64,000 nucleotides of DNA from Vibrio jasicida CAIM 1864 = LMG 25398 (GTDB lineage: Bacteria; Pseudomonadota; Gammaproteobacteria; Enterobacterales; Vibrionaceae), in assembly GCF_000400365.1 (NCBI RefSeq), contig NZ_BAOG01000053.1, positions 272,889-336,888 of the forward strand, given 5' to 3'. Each line of letters begins with the position of its first letter. Positions within the stretch are counted from its first letter, which is position 1. Under the pieces are notes generated by a model that saw only the letters and a list, made by a program, of their open reading frames with translations, had not been told where the DNA came from and searched no databases. The translations under genes were made by a program, and so were the position numbers. Positions 44,598 through 52,904 of this stretch are shown here, in pieces.

Positions 44598-46484
44598 TTA
44601 AACTCTCTGGGTTAAATCTTTGATTTGTTTTTCGCGTTGTTCATCTCGGAAGTTAATCTCTTGTTGGATAAAATTCCTTAAGCTCTCTATGTCATTCGAC
44701 TCTATAATGTCTTGAAGATCGTGAGTTCTTGTAATTACAGTATTAGGTGTACGGCTTACAGCAATGTTTTCACCTGCACCTTTGCAATAAGCGAGAGATG
44801 CTCTCTCAATATAAGACTTTGGCGCTGATGTTTGGGGTAAGAGCAATAGCTTGGATGTTTCTTGGCCTAATAGCTGTGCTCGTTCTTCTTGTGTTTCACG
44901 CAGAAAAAACTGCCGAGGCGTTGTTACTTTGGTCGCTGGGCCAGACCAAAAAGCTAATGCTATTGTCTTCACCGAATACTTTTCTTCAAAGGCAGTTATC
45001 TCAATTGGTTTATCTTCTAACCCGACTGCTATTAAAAGTAAAAAATGCAAGGCCTCACCTATCAAGCTTACGGTAACAGGCCCAGCTCTGAGAGTGCCGA
45101 GAGTTATGTCTCCTTCAGATGTGGCATATAGCATGCCGCTTAGAACATTGCTTTGAAGGCCTGTATTCGACTGCAGATCAATTTCCCAGGCATTCCACAT
45201 TTCCTCCACGGCATCTTGTACATCACCAGGTTCCATATTTACTATTAAACTGTTGACCTTCTGTTGGACTAACTCCCAAGTTTTTTGGTCCATACTATTA
45301 GATAGCTCTTTTGATTCTTCTTTTATTTTTGAAGATGATGATAGCTCTCGGTGATCAGTAACTTGTGACTTCTTTCTTTTTTCTATAGCTAGTTGTTTAT
45401 CTACATCGCAATCTGATGTGCCAAAGGTTTTGAGGAGTTTACTAGTTATGTATGCAGTCCAACCAGCAGGGTTGTTGTGTGCTATTGAAACAGAGTTTTT
45501 TGCGTGAATTGCTAGTCTTGCTAGTGACAAACTTAAGTTGCAAGACTCTCCAGTATTATACTCAGATAGCTGTAATTCGTAGCGTCCCTTTAAAGGACCC
45601 CATAGCTTATCAACAACTATTTTGGCTGGTTCAACTTGCTCTAAGTGCCCGGATAGTGTTCCCGCGATAGCCCACTTTCGCATATTGCTTTTTTCATAGT
45701 ATGCCCAAGTGTCTGCTTGAGGTTTGAAAAAACTATCGACATGATTAGCGAGCATTCTAGGGGTAATTGTCTGAGTAGATGATGCATTTTTTACAAGAAA
45801 GCATCGGATTTTTTCAAAAACGGTACCTTCATCGTTGTACCATCTAGATAGTATATCCGTACACTTTCTATCTAGCTCTTCATTACAGTCTTCGATTTCA
45901 ATTGTTAATCTGGATAGACAGTTATAAATCGTTTCATTATTTTTGAAATTGCACCAAGACTTTAACCATTCTCGTAGTTTTTCGGCAGAACCCTTTTCTT
46001 TCTCAAAGGATTCTAGAGTTGAACCGGCTTTATGGCAGCTTGTGAGCACCTCACGAATTTGAGAAATATAGAGATCTTTTTTAACTAGTACACCAGCATT
46101 AGGGATAATAAGCGTAAACGTTTTATCAAAAGGCTTCTTTGCGGGATCAGAAAAATAGTTCCCTAGGCTTTCGAACGCTTTGTCGAGTACACTTTGCTCT
46201 TGCAAGGTGGGCTTGTTGTCATTTTTCTGATTGGTGAAGGTTCCACGAGTGAGCTTTCTTTTGCAAAAGTCTTGTGTTTGCCGTTTTACTTGATAATGTG
46301 TACAACTTGTTTGTTCACCATATAGAACGATGTCATCCCACTCTGGGATATCGCCTTGTTCACTTCCGATGCGTTGACAGTGCGGCTCTCCTTCCAAGTA
46401 TTTATCAAGAGCTTTAATTGCGTGTAGAGCTGCTACTCTGTACTCATATTCATCTGCTTTTTTGAGATTTATTTTTTTTTCCAT
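44598..46484 (-). CDS. Cap4/DUF4297-like nuclease effector of a Lamassu/ABC-3C system, LmuA/DdmA-like
   Basis: First gene of the operon, 628 aa. The N-terminus has the PD-(D/E)xK pattern of Cap4-type dsDNA nucleases: an early helix with acidic residues (DEYEYRVAALHAIKAL), Asp50-Asp51 in WDDIVLY and Gln65-x-Lys67 in HYQVKRQ. The rest (about 150-628) is helical and then mixed, and should hold the partner-binding domain. In Lamassu this subunit is the toxic effector that cuts DNA once released by the SMC-like sensor. ATG 46484 has no clear ribosome site. A run of eight A just after the start codes for MEKKIN. Confidence 0.8.
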   Translation of the reverse strand: MEKKINLKKADEYEYRVAALHAIKALDKYLEGEPHCQRIGSEQGDIPEWDDIVLYGEQTSCTHYQVKRQTQDFCKRKLTRGTFTNQKNDNKPTLQEQSVLDKAFESLGNYFSDPAKKPFDKTFTLIIPNAGVLVKKDLYISQIREVLTSCHKAGSTLESFEKEKGSAEKLREWLKSWCNFKNNETIYNCLSRLTIEIEDCNEELDRKCTDILSRWYNDEGTVFEKIRCFLVKNASSTQTITPRMLANHVDSFFKPQADTWAYYEKSNMRKWAIAGTLSGHLEQVEPAKIVVDKLWGPLKGRYELQLSEYNTGESCNLSLSLARLAIHAKNSVSIAHNNPAGWTAYITSKLLKTFGTSDCDVDKQLAIEKRKKSQVTDHRELSSSSKIKEESKELSNSMDQKTWELVQQKVNSLIVNMEPGDVQDAVEEMWNAWEIDLQSNTGLQSNVLSGMLYATSEGDITLGTLRAGPVTVSLIGEALHFLLLIAVGLEDKPIEITAFEEKYSVKTIALAFWSGPATKVTTPRQFFLRETQEERAQLLGQETSKLLLLPQTSAPKSYIERASLAYCKGAGENIAVSRTPNTVITRTHDLQDIIESNDIESLRNFIQQEINFRDEQREKQIKDLTQRV

Positions 46485-46671
46485 TTAAGGATTAATCCAT
46501 AATAGACATATAGTTGAAACAAGAGAGAGGGGGGACATAGCCTGAGAAATAATCATGATCTTAAAGATGTTTGTCACTAGAAAAGGCTTAAACAAGAAAC
46601 CTAGCTTATCTGTAGTATCTTTTTGGGTTAGTCAAACTAAAGTCCACCGTAATATGCCATCTTTTGAGTAA

Positions 46672-46800
46672 GCAAACAATGGCATTCGGAGGGCTTTAAA
46701 GCTTGATCGAACGCTGCTTTACCTTGAACAGTATCGCTCAATAAGAGACGAAAATTACTCATTTTGGGATATAAATGAGTCAGCAACCATTATCTTTTAA
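46672..46800 (+). pseudogene. Possible degenerate transposase fragment
   Basis: A 42-codon frame without a start codon reads DRTLLYLEQYRSIRDENYSF followed by WDINESATIIF and stop. The pattern (D-R-x-L-x-x-L-x-Y-R, then a second helix with ES) resembles the N-terminal helix-turn-helix segment of IS5-type transposases. It is short and diverged, so this is a weak reading that similarity searching must confirm. Confidence 0.25.
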
Positions 46801-46890
46801 AATATTGCAGAGAAAGTACCTGTAGTCACGGCTTATTGAAGAGTCGCAAGAGGAGAGTAGTTCAGGGGGCTAGCTAAGCGATTTAGGGTA

Positions 46891-46917
46891 AGAGCCAGCT
46901 AAAAAGGTGCTGGCTCT
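46891..46917 (-). terminator. Hairpin downstream of bcp
   Basis: AGAGCCAGC and GCTGGCTCT form a perfect 9-bp stem around TAAAAAGGT, 17 bases beyond the bcp stop. The following T run on the minus strand is poor. It may replace the original bcp terminator that now sits at the other end of the island. Confidence 0.5.
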
Positions 46918-46933
46918 GTCGGTATTTTAACAA

Positions 46934-47401
46934 TTACTTGCTGTTAAGGTAGTCTAGAACGACTTCGTGGTGGTCTTTGGTTTTGAACTTGTTGAACACG
47001 TGCTCAATCACGCCTTCTTCGTTGATTAGGAAGCTGATGCGGTGAAGGCCATCGTACACTTTACCCATGAACTTCTTCTCGCCCCAAACGCCGAATTGGC
47101 CTGCAACTGCATGATCTTCGTCTGAAAGTAGCGTGAAGTTTAGCTCATCACGCTCGATGAATTTACCAAGGCGTTTTACTGGATCGATACTTACGCCTAA
47201 AACGACAACGTTGTGTTCATCTAGCGCTGCTTTTACATCACGCAGACCTTTTGCCTGGGTCGTACAACCCGGCGTCATCGCCTTAGGGTAGAAGTAAAAC
47301 AGAACTTTTTTACCTTTAAAATCACCTAAAGAAACGGTGTTGCCATCTTGGTCGAGCAAAGAGAAGGCTGGCGCTGGCGAGCCTGCTGTCAGCGTATTCA
47401 T
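46934..47401 (-). CDS. bcp: Thioredoxin-dependent thiol peroxidase Bcp
   Basis: Peroxiredoxin of 155 aa that reduces hydroperoxides with thioredoxin. The peroxidatic Cys46 is in MTPGCTTQA. The resolving Cys found five residues later in E. coli Bcp is a Lys here, so this should be a 1-Cys type. The C-terminal 50 or so bases of its coding region are part of the direct repeat that bounds the island, and its last residues (VVLDYLNSK) differ from the displaced copy (VIVNYLKENA). It is downstream of gcvR on the same strand, spaced 15 bases, as in E. coli. Confidence 0.94.
   Translation of the reverse strand: MNTLTAGSPAPAFSLLDQDGNTVSLGDFKGKKVLFYFYPKAMTPGCTTQAKGLRDVKAALDEHNVVVLGVSIDPVKRLGKFIERDELNFTLLSDEDHAVAGQFGVWGEKKFMGKVYDGLHRISFLINEEGVIEHVFNKFKTKDHHEVVLDYLNSK
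46962..47020 (-). repeat. Right 59-bp direct repeat (within bcp)
   Basis: Copy inside intact bcp of the segment at 39,676-39,734, 57 of 59 bases identical. The two synonymous differences suggest that the copies came from different alleles and not from a recent duplication of the same DNA. Confidence 0.85.
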
Positions 47402-47416
47402 TATTATTTCCTTTAC

Positions 47417-47959
47417 TTATAGTGTGTTTTTAATGAAATTCAGAGAACCTTGTACGTTGAGCGTATGACAAAGTTCATCGAATTCTTCTTGCAGTTGCAT
47501 CAGGTTACAGTCTGCACTCACTGATGCAGTGATTGCGATGTGGAATTGATCCGCATCGAGCTGAATTTTTGATTTACTGATGGTTTGCGCACTAAGAGAA
47601 TGTAGGCCAATCTGTTTATCAGCGAAGAACTGAGTGAATTTTTCCGTAAGACCGATGCGGTCCTCAGATTCAATAAACACTTCCATGGTGTAGCTGTTGT
47701 CGAGCAACTCGTGCGCCGACGTTCGCTTCATGATGGTAATAAGGTCATGTTCTTGCCCAAGCAGTGGCAATTGTGTTTCAACACGGGTGACATTACTGGC
47801 ATTCCCAGTAAGTAGCATAATGAGGGTAAATTCATTACCAAAGATAGCGATACGGCTATCGACAATGTTACAGCCAGCAAGAGTGACGAGCCTAACCACT
47901 TGGTTACATATGCCCGGACGATCCGTTCCAACCGCTGTAAGTACCAGATGTTGCTTCAT
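47417..47959 (-). CDS. gcvR: Glycine cleavage system transcriptional repressor GcvR
   Basis: Protein of 180 aa from ATG 47959 built of two ACT domains (about residues 5-85 and 90-175), with the glycine-binding segments typical of GcvR. It binds GcvA and blocks activation of the glycine cleavage operon when glycine is low. In E. coli gcvR is also directly upstream of bcp and divergent from dapA. A TTG start 27 bases upstream gives a 189-aa form; the ATG gives the family's MKQHLVLTAVG-like opening, so I prefer it. Confidence 0.92.
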   Translation of the reverse strand: MKQHLVLTAVGTDRPGICNQVVRLVTLAGCNIVDSRIAIFGNEFTLIMLLTGNASNVTRVETQLPLLGQEHDLITIMKRTSAHELLDNSYTMEVFIESEDRIGLTEKFTQFFADKQIGLHSLSAQTISKSKIQLDADQFHIAITASVSADCNLMQLQEEFDELCHTLNVQGSLNFIKNTL

Positions 47960-48368
47960 AAATGAGCTTCTTGTCCTTTCTTTCAATAGAGAGATGTTAG
48001 CACAGATACAACAGAGAAATGTCGAGTCAGTTCTTTTTTTAAACTCATGGAAACGCTTTGTTGATTATGTGAACACTTTGGTTGTTGAGAACTCTATTAA
48101 TTCACTCAGTGCTGACTTGAGCTTAAAGGTGAAAGAGTATATTCCGCGGCTAATTTAAGATGGCAAGCTGAGTTGGGTAATGGCTTGCCACAAGACAATA
48201 CGATTATCAGAATGGCTGGAATTGAGAACAAAATTCACAATTTAGTTGCGAGACCTCTAACAACTGGTAATTATTCATTCATTTGTACTTTGTAAGCGAG
48301 TTTACGCTCTTGTGTTTGTCAATCGCATTACAGTACCATGCAGAAAGAGTAAATTGAGGGAGATAAAC
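47960..48368. other. Divergent intergenic region gcvR/dapA
   Basis: This 409-base stretch is longer than usual between gcvR and dapA. It holds the promoters of both and a perfect 8-bp inverted repeat, TGGCAAGC at 48161 and GCTTGCCA at 48183, that could be an operator or RNA hairpin. I see no gene: the open frames that cross it are shadows or have no ribosome site. Confidence 0.5.
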
Positions 48369-49247
48369 ATGTTTTCAGGAAGTATCGTAGCGCTGATTAC
48401 ACCATTTAAGCCAGATGGTGAAGTAGACTTTGATGGTCTGCAAAAGCTTGTTGAGTACCATGTAGAAGCAGGTACTGACGGTATTGTGGCAGTAGGCACG
48501 ACAGGTGAGTCTGCGACTCTGACCATTGAAGAGCATGTAAAGGTCGTTAATAAAATCGTTGAGTTTGCGGACGGTCGTATCCCAGTGATTGCTGGTACGG
48601 GCGCAAATGCAACTCACGAAGCAGTTACGTTTAGCAAATTATTAGCGGATTCTGGTATCTCTGGTTACCTGAGTGTGACGCCTTACTACAACAAACCAAC
48701 ACAAGAAGGTTTGTTCCAACATTACAAAGCTATTGCTGAAGCGAGTGATGTACCTCTAATTTTGTACAATGTACCAGGTCGTACTGCAGTAGATTTATTG
48801 CCTGAGACAGTGGCACGTTTGTCAAAGCTTGATAATATCGTGGCATTAAAAGACGCAACCGGTGATTTAAGCCGAATTGCACTTCACCGTGAACTTTGTG
48901 GCGAAGATTTTATCTTACTAAGTGGTGATGATGCGACTGGCCTAGAATTTGTTAAACTTGGCGGTCACGGCGTTATCTCGGTAACGAATAATATTGCGGC
49001 TAAAGACATGGCTGACATGTTCCATTTGGCAAGTGAAGATAAGTACGAAGAAGCAGAAGTTATCAACCAACGTTTGATGACACTGCACAAAAATCTGTTC
49101 GTTGAATCAAGCCCAATCCCAGTAAAATGGGCAGCACATAAGCTTGGTTTGATTGAAGAAGGTGGTTTACGTCTTCCTCTTGTCGAGCTTTCTGAAAAAT
49201 CTCAGCCAGTTGTGAAACAAGCGTTAACAGACGCCCGCATTTATTAA
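48369..49247 (+). CDS. dapA: 4-hydroxy-tetrahydrodipicolinate synthase DapA
   Basis: Condenses pyruvate and aspartate semialdehyde, the first step of the lysine and diaminopimelate branch. From ATG 48369 the protein is 292 aa, with Schiff-base Lys161 (VALKDATGD) and Tyr133 in the same positions as E. coli. The TIM-barrel motifs GTTGESATL and YYNKPTQEGL are present. AGGGAG lies seven bases upstream. bamC follows after a hairpin, as in E. coli. DapE, three steps later in the same pathway, is at 51.4 kb. Confidence 0.97.
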   Translation: MFSGSIVALITPFKPDGEVDFDGLQKLVEYHVEAGTDGIVAVGTTGESATLTIEEHVKVVNKIVEFADGRIPVIAGTGANATHEAVTFSKLLADSGISGYLSVTPYYNKPTQEGLFQHYKAIAEASDVPLILYNVPGRTAVDLLPETVARLSKLDNIVALKDATGDLSRIALHRELCGEDFILLSGDDATGLEFVKLGGHGVISVTNNIAAKDMADMFHLASEDKYEEAEVINQRLMTLHKNLFVESSPIPVKWAAHKLGLIEEGGLRLPLVELSEKSQPVVKQALTDARIY

Positions 49248-49275
49248 GATTGAGTGACTAGGATTGAAGTTCATG

Positions 49276-49303
49276 CTGGGGGCAAGTACGCCCTCAGTGT
49301 TTT
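49276..49303 (+). terminator. Hairpin between dapA and bamC
   Basis: CTGGGGGC and GCCCTCAG pair (one G-T) around AAGTAC, followed by TGTTTT. It is a weak terminator or attenuator just before the bamC ribosome site. Confidence 0.5.
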
Positions 49304-49313
49304 AGGAGTATAA

Positions 49314-50333
49314 ATGAAGCTTTCAAGCCAGTTAGTGTTAAGCTCACTAGCTGTATTCGTATTGACTGCCTGTTCAGGTGGTGCCAACCAACGTCGTCAA
49401 GCAAAAGACGACTTCGAGTATTTGAACACCCCATCTCTGGAAGAGTGGAGTGTACCCGCAGGTGCTGTTCCTCAGTTTTACCCTAACTACCGCATTCCTC
49501 AAGGAAACTACAGCGGTGGTATTGGTAAAAACGTGGATATTCGCCCACCTCAACAAGTACTGGAACTGATTCCTGGCGCTCGTCTTGACCGTAGCAGCGA
49601 CGGTGAAGTGACACTATGGCTGCTTCGCAAGGATGAATTGGATAAAGTTTGGCGAACGGTTCAAGAGATGGTTTCTGAGAACAAGATTCCTGTAGAAAGC
49701 CAAACTGACAACCGCATTGAAACCGGTTGGGTCACTTGGAACTCACCAGACGAAGAAATGGAAATCGGTAGCCGATATGAAATCACTCGTGGTGAGATGA
49801 ATGGTCGTCATGGCTTTAAGGTTAGCTTGATTGACTGGCGCGAAGGCAACCAAGTCAAAGAAGTGACACGTACTAACCGTGAGCGTTACAACGTGTTCAT
49901 GACTAACTTGGTAACGGCGCGTTATGATCAACACGTTCGTGAAGAAGCACAGCGTAAGGCGCAAGAGCTTGTGAAGCACATCCCTATCACAATGGGTAAA
50001 GATCGCAGTGGCCTGCCAGTGATCATCGCTCGTGCTCAGTACAATGTGGTTTGGAATCGTCTCCCAGATACGCTACCGAAGATGGGCTTCAAGATTGAAG
50101 AACGCAGCCAATCTCAAGGTACGGTGACCGCGAAGTACGCATCTCCAGATGATGAATTCTGGAATGACATCGGCGTGAAGCCAGTTGACCTAGCCCCAGG
50201 TAAGTACACTTTCCTATTGGGTGATTTAGGCAACCGTACTTCAATCAACATTACGGACTCTTCTGGTAAGCCAGTAGAAGAAGAATTCTTGAAATCACTA
50301 GCGCCGGTATTAGCCGCGGTTGTGAAAGACTAG
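49314..50333 (+). CDS. bamC: Outer membrane protein assembly factor BamC
   Basis: Lipoprotein of the BAM complex. The lipobox VLTAC puts the lipidated Cys at residue 20. The mature chain has an unstructured N-terminal segment (about 21-95) that contacts BamD, followed by two helix-grip domains (about 100-215 and 225-339). At 339 aa it is near E. coli (344). It follows dapA, as in other gammaproteobacteria, and ends at a strong terminator. Confidence 0.95.
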   Translation: MKLSSQLVLSSLAVFVLTACSGGANQRRQAKDDFEYLNTPSLEEWSVPAGAVPQFYPNYRIPQGNYSGGIGKNVDIRPPQQVLELIPGARLDRSSDGEVTLWLLRKDELDKVWRTVQEMVSENKIPVESQTDNRIETGWVTWNSPDEEMEIGSRYEITRGEMNGRHGFKVSLIDWREGNQVKEVTRTNRERYNVFMTNLVTARYDQHVREEAQRKAQELVKHIPITMGKDRSGLPVIIARAQYNVVWNRLPDTLPKMGFKIEERSQSQGTVTAKYASPDDEFWNDIGVKPVDLAPGKYTFLLGDLGNRTSINITDSSGKPVEEEFLKSLAPVLAAVVKD

Positions 50334-50361
50334 CTACAATTGTCTTCAAGACAGATAAACG

Positions 50362-50387
50362 AAAGGGACCTCAGTGGTCCCTTTTTT
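50362..50387 (+). terminator. Terminator after bamC
   Basis: AAAGGGACC and GGTCCCTTT form a perfect 9-bp stem around TCAGT, followed by TTT. Confidence 0.9.
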
Positions 50388-50455
50388 GATCTTCTGAATA
50401 CGATGCCTTGGTCTAATGTTCAGTCTACGATTTTGAGTGAAAGAGCACTCTTAAA

Positions 50456-50662
50456 TTAACGAGGTTCGTCTTTCTTCTTTTGGCCTTTATCGTCGTAGCG
50501 TTCTTTGTCTAGCTCATTCAGTTTGTCTAAATCGTTCTTACGACCTTTATCCATCTGACCAAACTTCATCTTAGCAGTGTACTTAAGCGCAGCAATATTA
50601 CCGACAACGATGCTGAGCACTATGATGATAATGACCCAAGGGTTGGTTAGCAGTTCTATCAT
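50456..50662 (-). CDS. DUF2897 family small membrane protein
   Basis: Protein of 68 aa with one N-terminal membrane helix (residues 5-28) and a strongly charged cytoplasmic tail (DKGRKNDLDKLNELDKERYD). This corresponds to DUF2897, unknown function. The start overlaps the stop of the M15 peptidase gene by four bases, so the two are coupled. It closes the yffB-dapE-M15 run, a place where E. coli has the small membrane protein YpfN. Confidence 0.8.
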   Translation of the reverse strand: MIELLTNPWVIIIIVLSIVVGNIAALKYTAKMKFGQMDKGRKNDLDKLNELDKERYDDKGQKKKDEPR

Positions 50663-51357
50663 AGAGCCTCCGGCGGCGTGATATTTTGAATGAATCGTTC
50701 TACGACGTTATCCAAATTATTCAGTATGACTTCAATCCCTGCAATGCTATCGAGCTGATTTTGCTGCGTCAGCTGAGTTTTTAGCAGCGCAGGCGTTAGG
50801 TGCGCGAGGCACTGTTGTCCTACTGCTTTATGGCTAATGTGCCAAGGTTCGATAGCGACACCACCTAAGTCTTGTTGATAAGGAAAGAAAAAGCCAAATG
50901 AGCCAAGGTTAGCGGCTAACCATTGATAGAATGCACGCTGGTGACCATCAAGGTATTCCCAAGGCTCTAATTGAAGCATGGTGTCTTGTGGCAATAAGTT
51001 GCGAGCATAAACGTCAAAGTCACAGCCCCAGTGATGACGACTGCCACCGGGCAGAGCTGACCAACGCAGAATCGCCATGAGCTTTTCTTCGTCACCTAAC
51101 TCTGCTTTGCTAAGAGGCTGGGAATTCGAGTCAAGAATTGGCAATTCACCAGAAAACTTACCGTTCCAAATGGCTTTTTGGCGATGAAAATCACGAAAGC
51201 CGCTGGCAATTTCCATCTTAAAGCCGGCTTCGGTTGCCGCTTCAATCATCTTAAGCAAATCGTCAGCCACTTCAGGATGAAGCATAAAAGCCTTTTGCCC
51301 GACTAAGGTAGATTGCAGATGCGAATCGGTGATTCCGGTAAGTTGCTCTGGTGTCAT
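50659..51357 (-). CDS. M15 family D-Ala-D-Ala carboxypeptidase (VanY-like)
   Basis: Zinc peptidase of 232 aa acting on peptidoglycan stem peptides. The VanY/DdcY motifs are all seen: SGFRDFHRQ (Arg of the substrate site), SRHHWGCDFDV (His and Asp zinc ligands) and EPWHISH (catalytic Glu and last His). There is no evident signal peptide, so the enzyme may work on cytoplasmic muropeptides, or be exported another way. It is downstream of dapE by 41 bases, and diaminopimelate is itself a component of the stem peptide. Confidence 0.88.
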   Translation of the reverse strand: MTPEQLTGITDSHLQSTLVGQKAFMLHPEVADDLLKMIEAATEAGFKMEIASGFRDFHRQKAIWNGKFSGELPILDSNSQPLSKAELGDEEKLMAILRWSALPGGSRHHWGCDFDVYARNLLPQDTMLQLEPWEYLDGHQRAFYQWLAANLGSFGFFFPYQQDLGGVAIEPWHISHKAVGQQCLAHLTPALLKTQLTQQNQLDSIAGIEVILNNLDNVVERFIQNITPPEAL

Positions 51358-51398
51358 GGTGTTCTCGTTAAATACGTTGTTGTGCGTTCTTATGCGGC

Positions 51399-52535
51399 TT
51401 ATTTTGCTAACAGGTGCTTCAATGTATTTTCGTACATGTCAGTCAGCTTCTCTAAGTCGTCAACTTTCACGCACTCGTTCACTTTATGAATCGTTGCGTT
51501 TACTGGGCCAAGTTCTACTACTTGACCACCCATGCGGGCGATAAAGCGGCCATCCGATGTGCCGCCAGTTGTTAGCAAGGCTGGTTTTGTGTTGTTAACT
51601 TCATCCACTGCTGCAACTACGGCATCCAGTAGCGCACCAGTATCTGTTAAGAACGGGTCGCCGTTGAACGTCCATTTTAGATCGTAGTCTAGCTCGTATT
51701 TATCCAGCGTCTCAGTGATGCGTTGAACGATCACTTCATTGCTGAGCTCAGTGCTAAAGCGCAGGTTGAATTGAACGTTGAACTCGCCAGGGATGACGTT
51801 AGACGCGCCAGTACCTGCTGAAACATTCGGGATCTGGAAGCTAGTCGGAGGGAAGTAGTCGTTACCTTGGTCCCACTCTGTGGTGGCAAGTTCATGGATA
51901 GCCATTAGAGACTGGTGAACTGGGTTGTTTGCAAGGTGAGGGTAAGCGACATGACCTTGTGTCCCGTTTACCGTTAGGTCACCAGTGATCGATCCACGAC
52001 GACCATTTTTCACCACATCGCCAACGACTTCTGTACTTGAAGGTTCGCCTACGATACACATATCGATGTTCTCACCGCGTGCCATTAGGGTTTCAACCAC
52101 GCGAACGGTGCCGTTAATGAATGGGCCTTCTTCGTCAGAAGTGATCAAAAAGCCAATAGAGCCTTTATGGTTTGGGTTTTCTGCGATAAAACGTTCTACC
52201 GCTACCACCATGCAAGCCAATGAGCCTTTCATATCTGCCGCGCCGCGACCATGTATGTAACCATCGATAATGGTTGGTTCAAATGGGTGGGTGTCCCATT
52301 GCTCTAGCTTGCCCGCAGGCACCACATCGGTGTGACCGGCAAAAGCAAACAGTGGCGCTTCTGTACCACGTCGAGCCCAGAAGTTTGTGGTGTCTTCAAA
52401 CACCATCACTTCGATTTCAAAACCTAGTGCTTTTAGGCGTTCGATCATTACATCCTGACAGCCTGCATCTTCAGGCGTTACGGACTGGCGGCTGATCAGG
52501 TCTTTAGCGAGTGCCAGTACTGGACTGTCTGTCAT
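51399..52535 (-). CDS. dapE: Succinyl-diaminopimelate desuccinylase DapE
   Basis: Dinuclear zinc M20 hydrolase that releases LL-diaminopimelate from its succinyl form in lysine and cell-wall synthesis. The 378-aa chain has the expected metal motifs FAGHTDVVPAG (His, Asp), GAADMKG, SDEEGP (catalytic Glu) and, near the end, ELGPVNATIHKVNE. The length is almost as in E. coli (375). It follows the yffB gene by 18 bases, the same order as in E. coli. Confidence 0.97.
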   Translation of the reverse strand: MTDSPVLALAKDLISRQSVTPEDAGCQDVMIERLKALGFEIEVMVFEDTTNFWARRGTEAPLFAFAGHTDVVPAGKLEQWDTHPFEPTIIDGYIHGRGAADMKGSLACMVVAVERFIAENPNHKGSIGFLITSDEEGPFINGTVRVVETLMARGENIDMCIVGEPSSTEVVGDVVKNGRRGSITGDLTVNGTQGHVAYPHLANNPVHQSLMAIHELATTEWDQGNDYFPPTSFQIPNVSAGTGASNVIPGEFNVQFNLRFSTELSNEVIVQRITETLDKYELDYDLKWTFNGDPFLTDTGALLDAVVAAVDEVNNTKPALLTTGGTSDGRFIARMGGQVVELGPVNATIHKVNECVKVDDLEKLTDMYENTLKHLLAK

Positions 52536-52553
52536 CCTTGAGTATTCCTTACA

Positions 52554-52904
52554 TTAAGAGTTAAAAATGGTCGCGTATTGGTCTGCTTTGAAACCGATAT
52601 GAAGTTGATCTTGCACTTTCAAGATTGGACGCTTAATCATTGCTGGGTTTTCCACCAATAGAGCAATCGCGTTCTCTGCGTTTAGTGAATCTTTCTGTTC
52701 TTGAGTCAGTTGGCGGAAAGTCGTGCCGCGTTTGTTGAGGACTTGTTCCCATCCCAAGGCGTTACAAAATTCAGTAACCATTGCAGCGTCGATACCTTGT
52801 TTACGGTAATCGTGGAAATCAAATGCTACGTTTTCTGCTTCTAGCCACTTTTTGGCTTTTTTAATTGTGTCGCAGTTTGGGATGCCGAACATGGTGATCG
52901 TCAT
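52554..52904 (-). CDS. yffB: ArsC family protein YffB-like
   Basis: Thioredoxin-fold protein of 116 aa with the N-terminal FGIPNCDTIKKAKKW, where the Cys corresponds to the ArsC active site. YffB proteins bind glutathione and lack some of the arsenate-binding arginines, so the role is thought to be a glutathione-dependent thiol reductase. In E. coli the gene is also directly upstream of dapE. It is the second ArsC-fold gene of the window and is clearly different from the one at 36.2 kb. Confidence 0.9.
   Translation of the reverse strand: MTITMFGIPNCDTIKKAKKWLEAENVAFDFHDYRKQGIDAAMVTEFCNALGWEQVLNKRGTTFRQLTQEQKDSLNAENAIALLVENPAMIKRPILKVQDQLHIGFKADQYATIFNS

Larger units (their letters stand above)
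46485..46933. other. Right part of the island, upstream of the defence operon
   Basis: These 449 bases separate the nuclease start from the bcp stop. Near the operon there must be its promoter; a TATTAT at about 46505 (minus strand) is a candidate -10 but no good -35 is seen. The centre holds possible transposase debris (46672-46800) and a short open stretch before it. At the right end is a hairpin downstream of bcp. No intact gene is found. Confidence 0.5.
39676..47020. mobile_element. Genomic (defence) island inserted at the 3' end of bcp
   Basis: Between the two direct repeats lies about 7.3 kb that breaks the conserved perM-bcp neighbourhood. The segment is visibly more AT-rich than the flanks, has gene debris at both ends and an intact three-gene operon in the middle. 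It leaves a complete bcp on the right and a truncated one on the left, the pattern left by insertion into a gene's 3' end. I could find no integrase, transposase or phage structural gene that is intact, so how it moved is unclear. Confidence 0.75.

Noticed and set aside
44747..45156. Plus-strand open frames inside the nuclease gene
   Set aside because: Antisense shadows without ribosome sites or recognisable domains.
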